Program-made: the position numbers and the translations under genes
Source: Rostratula benghalensis
Taxonomy: Eukaryota > Chordata > Aves > Charadriiformes > Rostratulidae
Direction: 5' to 3'
DNA length: 64,000 nucleotides
Assembly (NCBI GenBank): GCA_013399305.1
Contig: VXAI01000025.1
Location: forward strand, 5,163,593-5,227,592
Shown here: piece by piece, positions 12,069 to 23,722 of the stretch
Position numbering within the stretch: the stretch's first letter is position 1
Layout: each line of letters starts with the position of its first letter
Notes under the pieces: generated by a model
What the model saw: only the letters and a program-made list of their open reading frames with translations
What the model was told of the DNA's origin: nothing
The model's database searches: none

Positions 12069-12196
12069 ACCAGGGCTGGATGGGGCTTGGAGCAACCTGC
12101 TCTGCTGGGAGGTGTCCCTGCCCATGGCAGGGGGGTTGGAAGTCAATGATCTTTAAGGTCCCTTCCAAATCTAACCATCTGATGGTTATCGATGGT
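12069..12196 (+). mobile_element. CR1 LINE 3' end, 5'-truncated
   Basis: The stretch carries CR1 3'-UTR blocks in the right order: CAGGGCTGGATGGGGCTT, AGCAACCTGCTCTG, GGTGTCCCTGCCCATGGCAG, GGGGTTGGAA, then ATGATCTTTAAGGTCCCTTC. CR1 copies usually end in short ATTCTATG-type repeats; here the end reads as a degenerate ATCTGATGGTTATCGATGG. Only the last ~125 bases remain, the usual result of CR1 5' truncation. It does not code for protein and is presumably inert. Confidence 0.9.
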
Positions 12197-12253
12197 ATGG
12201 GGATATGGGCAGCACACTGTAGAGCTAGGAGATGTAGCTAAGCCTCAGCCAGT

Positions 12254-12306
12254 TAAAAATAAAAGAAAGCAAACAAAGAAAAAAGAACAACAGCAACAAC
12301 AACAAA
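12254..12306. repeat. A-rich / (CAA)n simple sequence
   Basis: Purine-rich A/G sequence passing into CAA-type repeats at 12286-12306, about 60 bases after the CR1 end. It is not clearly part of the CR1 insertion. Confidence 0.8.
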
Positions 12307-15300
12307 GCATTACCAAATGTTTTGGAGCGCTTTCTACCTTCCACAGCTAGACTTTCCAGCCTTTTCCACTAAGATTTTTTTTTCCACTACTTCCTTTAAC
12401 TTTTTTTTAACTTCTGAATTACCAAAAATATTTTTTTCATACTTTGTTCTTTTTTTCATTCCCCCACCCTTGCGCAAATCTAAATCATAGCTTCAAAAGG
12501 TTTGGGGTTTATTTTTCTATTTGATTTCTTCCTTAGGCCACACAAAACTTTCTCACAAAATAAGCTTTGGAAAAGTTACAGGATCGAAAGGGATGTTTTC
12601 AGACAAGTAATCCTGTGAGCATTGGAAATTAAGGCGGTTGCTTCAGACCCTCCCCTGGGTGTGCAGTGCAAGCTCCTGAGTGGATTCTCCTGTGTTTAGT
12701 GAGAGCTGAGTGCACCCACACATCTGTTTGCACAAACTTGGAAGGCACTTAACCTTGACCCCTACTTCAGCTGTCAGATTTTGTGAAATAGGACCCCCCG
12801 GGAAGGGCTGCAATGGACATATGCCCACTAAAAAGAGTGATGAACGAGCTTTTAGGAAACCATGATAAAAAGAAAAACAGAGACATGATAAAAGCAAGTA
12901 GGTGATAAAAGAAAAACTCTGAATTCTGAAAATTCAAGAAGTTCCATGTTAGTGGTTGTAATTATTTGACTGAAAAATTCTAGCCTCATTTTACAGCACT
13001 AAATTTTATAAGTATGAATAAAGGGAAATGATCTGAAACCCTAGTTTTCCTCAGACCTCCAAATGGTGATTTTTGAGTCAAAAAAGCTGTGCAGTTTGCA
13101 GTGACAAGAAAATCAGTACATGAGGTTATAGCCTGCCTTTGTTCTGCATGAGAAATTTCCACGGAAGATGGAGCTGCTGGTTATTTCCATCCTCTAATTA
13201 AGACACATAGCAATTCTGCTTGGCCTGAAACACACTCAAAAGCAGTACAGACACAAGTGTGTTAGAAACAGTAATGGGAACAACTTTTCTAAAATCCTCC
13301 AAAATTATACACTCTAGTCCTCTCTGACCTACCAGCGAGCTTTCACTTTTGGCATGAGAAGCCTGACTCTAAGAGTGCCTGGAGATCTCTGCTCACCAGA
13401 GCCTGCCCACCAGAGTCCTCAGCTCCTCTCAGTCTGGCTCCGGCTGCAAGAGGCAGAAAGCATCCAGCGCTTGACAAATTCATTTGTTTTCACCTTTTTG
13501 GTCATTTTGCTGGTTGCAACTGCTTCCATTAAGCGTAGGAAAGTTTGAACATCACACAACTGGGTCATGAAGTGCCTGCATGGGATAAACGACCGAGCCT
13601 GCCACCTGAGCTCTGGTCAGAGCTAACAGGATTGTAAAGGCTGATGAGGTATAAGGATGGAGAACGTTCCTGCAAATGCTTAATGATGTGAGTAACTCAA
13701 CTTACACACAGAAATCCTTTGAGTAGCATAAGGAGTTGCAGCTGGGTCCCCATCTAGCATTTGCAATTCTTGGGCAGCACGTTGCATAGTTAATTTTAAC
13801 TACACTTTGGTGAAGTGATATCCCTTGCTGTTCTAGGCCATTTAGCAAAGGAAAGTTACATGGTAAATCCAAGCTCTTTGGGACTGTTGCTCTGACAGGT
13901 TTTGCATGGATTTCAAGGACAGAGCAGAACTTAGCTGATATATAGGGTGCAGTGATTAAGCCTAGAAATGGCAAAACCATCCCAAGTCCCTGAAATCCAG
14001 TGCAGCACCTGAAGTCGCCTCTGCCAAGTGGCTCAGAGACCTGCATTTCCCCAGACTGCATCTGGGCTGATGGGGAAGGTGGGAGACAGCCTAGATCTGC
14101 TCAGGATAGGGACAAAGGGGACAGACCATTGCATGGTCACGTGTATGAATCTGTAACACATGATCCTGCCCAAAGAAATGCTGCTGGAAAGGGATTTGCC
14201 TCCTTCCACTTTGTAAGAAACCTTGGAATCATTGCAAACCCCTCCCCAGCCCAATCAGAGCAGGACCTAACGCTCTTCTTACAGCAAATTCATCTTTATT
14301 AATTACTGAGGAGACACCACACGCAGCTCCACTGAAGCAAAGGCCCTCCACAGGCTGCAGAATTTGACTTTCTAAAAAAGAAAACACTTGTGACAGATGG
14401 GCCCAGCCAAACAGCAAGTCCTTTAGCCGCTGACCAGCTAAGAGAACATAAACACCAAGCTTAGTTACAAAAAGAAGCACCCAGGAAAAGAGCACTAATG
14501 ATGTTAAACTGGAGTTTTGAAACTCCCCTTCTTCCTGTGCTGTTTGGGGTTCAGGTAAAGCAGGGCAGTAAGCCAGCACTGAATGAGTTTAGTGTGGTTC
14601 AAAGCCTCCAGTTCTGTGGGAAGGTGAGTACTTAAATTTTCTTCCAGGTGAACATGTAGTTAAGAATTTGCACGTTCAACCAAAAATTTCTACATTTGAG
14701 GACCTGGCACAGAATTTTCTCATCTTTACATCAGTCAGCATAATTACCATAACTTGCAGCTTCTTCCAGTGTCTGTGCTTTTGCAAACCTACAGTGGTTT
14801 GTAACTGATAAGCTTTAATTACGGGAAATATACAACAAGCCTCTAGGAAAACGCCTAAAAAGCACTAAAGCTAGAACACATCAGTTCTGCAACTCTGTCA
14901 CACACCTTGGAAGAGGTAGCTTTTAATTAAAGACAACTGCTCAACTCCAGAGAATCTTAATTTCTAGTTCACTTGGGTACAGGGACTCAGAATACAAAAA
15001 AATGAGGAGGGTGCTTAGAAATGTAAGAGTGAAACAGAACTCTACATTTATTATTACTGTTGTCGTTCAATCTTCCGTTCTTTGAGCATTTGGGGTTGAC
15101 AATTTGTTTCCCTGACGGGCAGAACTGCTCATTAATATATGTGGTACATCTGCTTCTCCACGTTGTACAGCACAAGCAAAATCAATCCTCATCCTGAGTT
15201 TGAGCTTGGAGCTGTAACGGAGGCTGTATCTGACAGTAGCCTAAGCCCAATTTCTCCATTTCATAAAAAACATATGCTGTGAGATCATTAAGATGTGCTC

Positions 15301-16020
15301 TCTTCTCCCACTCATATCCGCTGGAGTTTCACATGTAAACAGAGTTTTTCAACTCAAAATTCAACACCTGATATGCTGGCATTAGGAAGCGATCATTGAT
15401 TTTAGCATTTTAGCAGTTTGGTACTACCCTTGCTTCACTCAGGACTCTCCACTGGTAGCAGGGTCTGTTACCCTGCACTGACAACTGTTCCATGGTCACA
15501 CTGCTGCTCACTGCTCACTGCTGCGTGTGGTGTCTCCACAGAGCTACCAACACCTCACAGTCTGATGGGCACCCCCTCCAAAACACAGCCACTATTTTTC
15601 CAGTATAACATCAGTAAATTTAAACTTAAGCTATTGAAGCAACCAGCAAAGGAAGGGATTAAACTTTTCCAGATGCCTTGGTTATTTAGATACCTCAAGT
15701 CTGCCAGTTTAACAGTTTATCTGGATAGCATTCACGGGGACAAAAAGAAAAAAAAAAAAAAAGAACATCTTTAGCAATAGTGCTGCATCAGTTATCTGCT
15801 GCTTGTAAACCTGCCTTCCCGACCTCCTGACAACAAGGGAAATCAGACGTTTCCACAGCAGGGGAAGAACTTATACAATGCTGTCTTATGTAGAACTCCA
15901 CTTCAGGCCCTAAGGAACTGCTTTTTCATTTTATTGTTGCCCTTTTCTCTTCACCCTGACCTGCCTCTGGATTCCCAAGTGGCTCAGCCTTTATCTCTAG
16001 GTAAAGAGGGCAAAAGCCTG
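12307..16020. other. non-coding stretch, no gene seen
   Basis: Unique-looking AT-rich sequence with T runs at 12370-12440 and an A15 run at 15748-15762. Several open frames of 60-119 codons overlap on both strands (13702-14579) without domain features. I see no RNA gene or transposon. Confidence 0.7.
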
Positions 16021-16080
16021 CTATTCCGTGCGCTACTCCGAAGGGGTGTTCCTGTCACAGGAACACTCGAACGTCGCTGC
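16021..16080. promoter_or_regulatory. CpG-dense patch around a 21-base inverted repeat
   Basis: Six CpGs sit within 60 bases. In the middle, 16046-16066 is a perfect inverted repeat: arms GTGTTCCTGT and ACAGGAACAC with a single C between them. Each arm contains an ETS-family-type core (ACAGGAA / TTCCTGT), so it could be a paired ETS site. That reading is from motif knowledge only. Confidence 0.4.
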
Positions 16081-17100
16081 AACCTGACAACAGTATCTCC
16101 CTGAAATATTATTACTGAGCACTCACTACATATTAAAATGCACTAAACGATGTGTTATCTGCAGAGGAGAGAGAGAATGAATAAAGGTCAGTAACTACAC
16201 CTTTAAGAGCCTACTGGTTGCCAGTTGTGTTAAAGGTTGCAAAATCTTTCAGGAATGGGTTGTTGTTACTCAGATAAAAAACCCTGAATGCATACGTATT
16301 TGTAAAGCCACAAGGTCAAACACATTACACACTGCTCCTAGTAAATCAAAACCAAAATAAAGCTCCCAGAACTTTGGGATAACACTTGCACAGGGTTTTG
16401 AGTCACCTTCTTTAGGCCTAACACTGTAAAAACAGAAGGACCGAAAAAAAGATCAACTCCTGGGAGCAATTTTTGCATGGAAAGTTAGTTTACCTATTTA
16501 CCTGAAGACTGTTCTCGTGTTTCTAATGTAGGTCTCCACTACTAGCACTGACAGTTCAAAGCTTTTGAAAATTTCACATATTAAATGCTTAGCTGGGAAG
16601 GAAAGTAGATTTCCTTATAGGTGACTAGTCTGTGGCTGACGAAACAGTACTTTATGAAAGGATGAGTGCTCTGGTAGGGATTTTCTCTTCCATTTCAGTG
16701 GGGTGTTGGGTGCTGCTCTTTTTTGCCACTGGTTCTTACTGTTGTTTCAGTACCACGTGTCACTTCCAGAGTTGTTCTATACATTCACAATACAGCCCAA
16801 ACCTAAAATAAAACCAGCACCGACCTGTCTGCTCACTCCAGCGGGCGCTGGATGAGGGAAGCCTGTATCAACTCCCATCTCCTGACTACGGGATCAAGCT
16901 GGGATATAGAAAATTTTGGCAAGCCTCCACTGGATTCCCACCTGCACTCATTTAATTCTGCAGCTCCTGGTCCCAAATCCCACACAAACCACCAGGCACT
17001 AGAGTCAGAGCAGAAGCGTGTGGTGGAAAGCATCATGACCCAGTGTCATAAGTCACTCTTTTTACACAAATAGGATCCTAAATACCAACTGATTGTTAAA
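16081..17100. other. non-coding stretch, no gene seen
   Basis: Unique sequence. Two opposite-strand frames at 16833-17073 overlap fully and have no recognisable domain. Nothing else is supportable. Confidence 0.7.
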
Positions 17101-17400
17101 AGGGCACTTACCAAGGTTTATTAAGTACATAAAGCATAAATCCATTTGGCATGTAATTAATTCAAAATTACATGAGCACTAAATGTGCAATTAACTCTGC
17201 GAGGAATGTTTAGGCCTTTAGTTGGCATTTACAAAGGAAGTTACAAGTTTATTAGCTAGCAATTTATTGCTAAAATACTGGCAATTCATGAGTATGTTGA
17301 TTGAAATCTAACTTACTATCACTATAATGTTATAGGGCAATTAAGGGTCTAAACAACCCTTTCAAGTAAATTAAGAAACAATGGAAGTTTTATGCATTAA
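17101..17400. promoter_or_regulatory. AT-rich candidate conserved non-coding element
   Basis: Dense in homeodomain-type TAAT/ATTA cores. It contains an inverted repeat, CATGTAATT at 17150-17158 and AATTACATG at 17166-17174, spaced by 7 bases, and a 16-base near-palindrome, TAGCAAT-TT-ATTGCTA, around 17258-17273. There are no simple repeats. This texture is typical of conserved non-coding elements near developmental genes, but conservation was not tested. Confidence 0.3.
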
Positions 17401-19560
17401 TAAGAATGCTGTTAACCACACAACTAACAGGTCTTTTATTAAAGCCCAACAAGTGTGCTTTTCCCCAGCTGTGGAGAACCCCTTCACACACACTCAAATA
17501 CTTCTTCAGCAACACGTTTCTAACCTCTAAGAAGATACTACAGATCTGTTGGCAAAATCCCACCACTATTGCCAGACAAATTAAAGTCCACCTCCCTGTG
17601 GCCACCAGCAGTGCCTTTCTGGGTGTTCACACCTGGATTAACCTCTCCTGGTTTTTAAAGTAACAAATGAGAAGTTACCAGGCTAAATTCATAACCTGAC
17701 ACCCCAGATAAAGGAGGGTTACAGACAGAGGCTGTACCTTAGAAATAAGAGGGCTCCATGCCACACAGCCTGAACCACAAAGTCTGTCCCCCTGCCCTGC
17801 CTGGGACTCTGAAGAGGAGACTGTGGAGCAGACCAGCAGGGAGACACTAATTGTGGTACTGTCCTCATAATTTCCAGTTCCCATTTAAATATCATCTCAC
17901 CTGTTCATGTTGGGTTTTCACTGTACAATGACATTCAAGCACATCAGACGCTGGAAAGGTGGTTTAATCTCGGGGTGCTGCTGAAATTTTACCCAGGGTC
18001 CATACCATGCTTTGAGTAGCTGTACACCAGGACAGTCTCTGCTGAGCTTTTGTTTTCCATATTAATGCTGCTAATTTACATGCAATCTTCATTCGATCCC
18101 GGCCAGGCCCTGTTTTCTCAACCTCCACCTGTTCCTAAGCCACAGGGCGTTTGTCTCCAGTCCAGATGGATTGAACACTGGGGGGAAAGTTGATGGGGCT
18201 GTTCCCTGGAGATGCCAAACCCCGGTAGATGTTGGAAAGGGGTTTATGGGCACAAATATATTCAGGAACAACAACAAGAGAGCAGGATTTACTGGTGCCT
18301 GCCACCCAGTCCTGAGTTATGATGAGGACTGTGTCAGTTGAGCTATTTTCAATGTTCTTTTGTTTAGGGTTGATTAGAAGTGCATTCTGAACCGTGCAGC
18401 TCCCACTGGCAGCCTGATAAATACAGGCACAGCAGCTTTGTTGATTCTCCTCCTCTCCTCTCCCTTTTCACTCCCTCTCCTTAAAAATGCATTTCCAAAA
18501 CTGCCCCATTCATTCTATAGTCAGGCCACCAAAGGAAATTAGAATTTACTGGAAGGCCTTTAGTTTCCAGAAGGCTATTTAGGGAAACTAAGAGAAAAAA
18601 AAATCCCTTGGGAAAATCTCATCTGAAAAAAAAAGAAAAAACCAAAACAAACAACCCCACAGTGCAGAGAAATCAAATCAAACACAAACATTGGGCATGA
18701 ATATACCGACACGCCACTAAATAAAAATAATCCTTAGAGCTTACACAGAGATTTTTGACTCTAGAAAGCAAACATTAACCAATTAGTTAAAGCTAAAACA
18801 CAGGCACTAAGGTCAGCTATGCACTAAGCTGCTGCTCTGTAAATCTGAACTAAGTCCATGGACTTAAATGGTGGGGCTTTGGATTTCCAGTAGCACGGCT
18901 GACAGCAGAGCCCCACCAACTCGTTAAATGCAATAGATGTTCTAAACTGCCAAAAGCCACTTTCTGTGTGCATCTACATGCTGGGTACCACCAGAGCTTG
19001 GCTGCTTGGCTACATGCATTTCTTCTGCAGGCATTCAGACATCCAGCACAAGTTTTCTGCCACCCTTTAAGTAAATTCTGGTGAATGATACTGCTGGAAT
19101 TTGATCATACACACGCACAGAAACTCTTAAGTAAACACCGATGCTTTTAGAGTATCCACTGCATCATCCCTGTCCCCCTCAGCAGCTCTTTGGAACAAGC
19201 AGTTTCTTCTAAGCTCAAAGCCTTGCAGAGCTAGTAAAAGAAAAAAAAAAAAAAAACAACACACCCACCAATCTCCAAAGCAGCTTACTGAACTTTGAAG
19301 TTTTCCGGCTCTAAAACAAACAGGCTTCTATCTCTTTAAATCTGCTTCCTCATAACCACAAACATGTATGTTTTTCATAAAGCTCTGGAAATTGTACTGG
19401 ACCCAAGGGAAGGTACCAAGTGGAAACCCTGATATCTTGAGATTAGAACTCGACTAGTCCTGAGGTACAATGTGCTGTTTGTAACAATTATAATAATACA
19501 CCTGTACTACCATTGTCAGTGTGGAGTAGCCACATGGGGTCTCATTAGTATTGTATTAGG
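17401..19560. other. non-coding stretch, no gene seen
   Basis: Unique sequence with A-rich simple DNA at 18592-18655 and an A16 run at 19241-19256. No gene, RNA or transposon is recognised. Confidence 0.7.
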
Positions 19561-20400
19561 ACTGCATGGGGAAACGGATAATGGCCCATAATGAAAAATG
19601 CCAAATTTTCTATATAATAAAAATGAACTTGATTAATGAAAATCACTTTCAGGGAAAGAGTTACAGCGTTGTTAGAAATAAAAAATGATGTATTAATCCG
19701 ACACTCTTACAGATGGTCCCAACCTCCTGACAACTGCTATTCATTTGAGATGCTATTAGCATGCATAATTATGCTAATTAAGTTGTAATTAAGCACCAAT
19801 TCTTCAGAGGGCTTTTTTTGTCTATCATTTAATACAACTCAGCTTCAAAGAGTGCTTAAAGCTTTACACAGTGTTTCACGAGAAAGGGGTTCCCAAGTTT
19901 CTTAGTAAAGATTCAGCAGCTGAGCTATGGAATAGGGCCTGTAATCTTTGTTTTGGTTAAAGGGAAACCAGTAAATTGAAGCAGGGTCTGCCAATTGTTG
20001 ATAAAATAATTAACACTTTCGGCTAAAATAGCACAGTTCATACTAGGACAATTATGAAAAGGAGAAAAATGGTATAATTATCAATGGAGCCAACACCAGT
20101 GGCCTATTATGGCTGCTACCCCCTAATTTGAAAAAAATAATTCATTGAAAAGTAGATTCCCGTAAATAATAATAATGGTCCTGATTCAGATACTCTCATA
20201 TTGTATACAGTCCCTCATTCCAAGACTACTCCTGCAGGCCTAATTTAAATAACAGGGCAAATTGCATCAGCTCAATTTAAATTGATCTGAAAATCAATTT
20301 AATTAAGCCAGGGCCAATCTCAGTGTGAACACTCCTGCTTCATTTTAACTTACACCTGTTTCCAATTGATCAAGGATTTGAGCCAGTAAAGGAGTGGAGA
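19561..20400. promoter_or_regulatory. candidate conserved non-coding element with POU/homeodomain motifs
   Basis: A long AT-rich stretch with many homeodomain cores. At 19755-19778 two octamer-like POU sites (ATTAGCAT and its exact complement ATGCTAAT) face each other across 8 bases, followed directly by TTAAG and TAATTAAG. At 20272-20285 is a 14-bp palindrome, TCAATTTAAATTGA, with its TCAATTTAA part repeated at 20294-20302. There is no open frame of note and no simple repeat. Enhancer-like by texture; this is inference. Confidence 0.4.
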
Positions 20401-22980
20401 TAAAGCCACTCTTATTTTAGGATTTCCATTGTTTTAATGCAACTTCCCTGTTCAAACAGGGTTAAATGAGATGCAAAAATAATAATCCTTTTTGACAGCT
20501 CATTTCTAACATTTTTATTCAAACATTTATTAAAATGAGAGAATTCTCCTAGAAGCAAGCAGAAACCCAAGCCTCTGTTTGCAATTGCTGGCAAATCCTT
20601 TCCTCCTTTTTGGCACAGGACCGGGCAAGGGTTGTGAAAGCCATAGTCTTACAACTCCCTGTCTCCCTCTTTCTAGCACAGTAGATGTGTACTCCTATTT
20701 GGGCAAAACTCTACTGTCACATTGAGCCAAAGGAAGATTTTTATTTTTAACTGATTCAGCTGATTTCTTGTCTTGTGAGCAGAGGCTGAGATGGCAAACA
20801 GCCTCTTAAAAAACAGGGAGGGAAAAAAAAAAGACTCATGATAAAATATTAAACTATGTGCTGTACGTGCAAGTTGACATTGTGAGTATCCAGGCTTGGC
20901 CAATTTCCTGGGACCCAAACACTTGGCTCTAATCCTCATTTAAACAGCCTGCAGGCCCAAATGATTTTTGCTTTCTCTTTACTGCAGACCCCATCCCAAA
21001 CATTAAACGCATTGCCAGTAAAACCTAAAGCAATGTGGTATTATTTGCCTCACATGCAATACTAAGCAATATATATAAAAGCATATAAATATTTTTTTTT
21101 AAGCAAATGGGGAACACGCACTGTAAAATCAAAAGTCTCTGCACTAATCTTCAGATAAACACAACTGGTTGCTGTTAAGAAAATGGCCCAGAGGGGATTA
21201 TCTCAAATACTGTTATGCTGCTGACAACTTGGCTGTCTCTTTTTTATTACATTCTTATTTAGTCCTCTATTCTATCATCTGCTATAATTTCTGACTGGTC
21301 CTTACTTCTCAGTTAATTCAAGTTCTCAAACACTGGCAGAGTCCTTTGGCTCAGATTTCGATCAAAGACATTAAAAGGAGAAAAGCCCACTTTTTCTGAC
21401 AGAGATTATTTTAACATTTGGGGTCTTCAGGAACAGAAAGCAAGTTGAAGGCAGCGGGTTTGACACTCTGTCTGAAAACAAACAATGAAATTTTAAAAGC
21501 AGGTTGGGCTGCTTTGAACACAACTGATAAGCTCCGTGTAGGCAGATGCCAACTGGAAATCCCTTGAATGATGTCTGGAGTCAGATTATCAGAGTCCTGC
21601 GTGAACAAGTTCATAGGCAAAATGTGTGTGATTCCCATATGCACTTTTCCATTCCCATCCAAGCAATCTTTGTGGGGTCATCCACAAACTGAACCTTGTT
21701 GCAAGTTGCTTACAAATACAGGCTCTCGTGTGTTAATGCCTAACATCAGACCCTGCAAATATGGGCACTTAGAATGACTACAGAAAAAGCCATTGAAAGA
21801 GCAGAACATGGGCACGGTGGGCAGTTTAGCCCTAATTATTCAGTATTTCACTAAAAACACCTAATTTAAAATCAACGCCGATTCATTCATGCTATACTAA
21901 ATACAAATATGGGCACAGTGGAGTAATCATCTCAGTTCTGCAGTCCCATAATTCTGTATGTTCCAAGTATCTCTCATGGCAAGGCATGATTAGAATGTGT
22001 GATTATGAAAGCCATCCTCTGGTAGGAAATCCGGCACCAGTATCCTTCAAAGTCTTTTTCTTGCTGGGATAAAAATCTCAGGATCTGTCCTCAAAATGTT
22101 TTGTTCATCCATATAATAGTTTTCCTGTTGACACTGACTTCCTATAGGTAACTTGACATCTGTATCAAGGAAAATACATAGGATTTCTTGAACTTTCCCT
22201 GTTGCTCTGAAATGCATTAGCACCAACCAATGCATTGTAGCAGGAACCCTGTTGTACAAGTGTCCCAACCTCAGCCACTCAGTCCTTCCTCAAAGGGCTG
22301 GGGGATCCCAGCTTGCTGGAGAGCCCCTGGCCTTCAGAGAGCCATCAACAAAGGTTTGAAGTGAAGATAGTCAACTCCCACGGCCCTAGGAATAAAGAGG
22401 AGCCTGAATTCCCTCCTGCCAGACAACTCCAGGACCATGACTCCCTGCACTGGGGATTTCAGCAAATCTTAACAAGGCGGTTCCTACCAGGGATACTGGG
22501 GACCACCCCACCTGAACTTTAAAACCTTTAGCAAGATTCCATGGAATTCATTTCCTCTTGTGCAAAGCACAGGCTGCACACAAACTGGCATTCAGCCTGG
22601 CACTGCTCACCAGAGCAGGACGTTTATCCAGTCTGCCTGTAGAGATCTCCCCCAGCAATAACGGATTAGAGCCATCAACGAAGTCTTGGTGCTTCTCTGC
22701 ACCTTTACAGACCTGTATTATTTTCAGGGGTGGGTTAAGTAAACAATTTACATCATCTACAAAAGAGGGGCATGCAATAGGCATGATATGTGCCCAAGTG
22801 GAATAAAATATAGCAATGAACATTTGAAAGCTTTAAATATTTAGTGCCCTTTTTTCTCAGTCTGCTTTACATCACCTGTGTTGAAAACCACCCAAACTAT
22901 AAGGAGGTAGTTCAAAGACAACAAATGCAGCTGGTTCTTTCAATACAGATTGTATTAAAGGAATCATGTGTTCTCTGAAT
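20401..22980. other. non-coding stretch, no gene seen
   Basis: Unique sequence. Short open frames (20412-20939, 21411-21777, 22047-22823) show nothing recognisable. Confidence 0.7.
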
Positions 22981-22984
22981 GTCA

Positions 22985-23120
22985 ACCAACCATTGAGTAT
23001 TGGCAAAAAGCAATTTCTTTAATAGCAAGGTTAATTGAAATACCATTGAAAGCTGATTTCTATTGTACAATCGAAATTAGTGGCTTTATCTAAAAAATCC
23101 AATTGGCATTGAAAAAGGTT
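22985..23120. promoter_or_regulatory. short AT-rich candidate conserved element
   Basis: Repeated ATTG/CAAT cores (CCATTGA, GGTTAATTGAAA, CCATTGAAAG, TACAATCGAAATTAG, CCAATTGGCATTG) without simple repeats. SOX- and homeodomain-type half sites are plausible. Weak support from motif density only. Confidence 0.2.
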
Positions 23121-23652
23121 GTGAGCTGATCATAAAATGATGAGAAGAACAGCAGCTGAATGAGTGAATTCATGGACAGGGAAGAACAACGTGGAGGTTA
23201 CACTCTGGTTCCATCACTGCCCATTAAGGATTTTGGGACACTTAGGTGAACTGTTAAACAATGTCCTCTACCACAATAAAACTGTCATTACTACTTGAGT
23301 CAATCATGAACTTACTAAAATTGTTAGAAAATCGTAGAAAATTTTGGATTCCCAAGAACTGGGAAAGCACATCCCAGAAATCCAGGTCCAAGTCTAACTC
23401 ATATCTCAAAACCAAACTGAGATCCCATTTAATCTGCTCACCCATCCTCCAATGAAAGCTTTTGACTGTACTTGATAAAAAACAAAACTGTGATTCAATT
23501 GGCTGTCTCTGAAGAACAAACAGGAAACAATCCAGAGGCTGCTTCCCTCCCTCCCCGCTAGTGCAAGAAAAACATGATCTTCTGATTTGCAGCAAACTCA
23601 AAAGGCATCACAGCCCATATTGTACAGACTGTGACACTTCCAAATTAGGCCT

Positions 23653-23722
23653 CAGCAGTAGCAAGTTCCTCATAAAGGAAGCAGTAATTCCTAATAAAGC
23701 AGTAGTAAATCCTAATAAAGGA
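23653..23722. repeat. degenerate tandem repeat, about three units
   Basis: Three imperfect units built on GCAGTA...TCCTaATAAAG: 23653-23680, 23681-23698 and 23699-23722. The last two share TCCTAATAAAG(G) exactly; the first has TCCTCATAAAGG. Unit length varies from about 18 to 28, so it is a drifting minisatellite-like patch. Confidence 0.75.

Noticed and set aside
11751..12241. Two overlapping + frames of 132 and 136 codons
   Set aside because: Both run into the CR1 3' end and are open together in a GC-richer patch; no protein features.
23205..23260. Possible MIR fragment (TGGTTCCATCACTGCCC and following)
   Set aside because: Only one block fits and the rest does not follow the family order.
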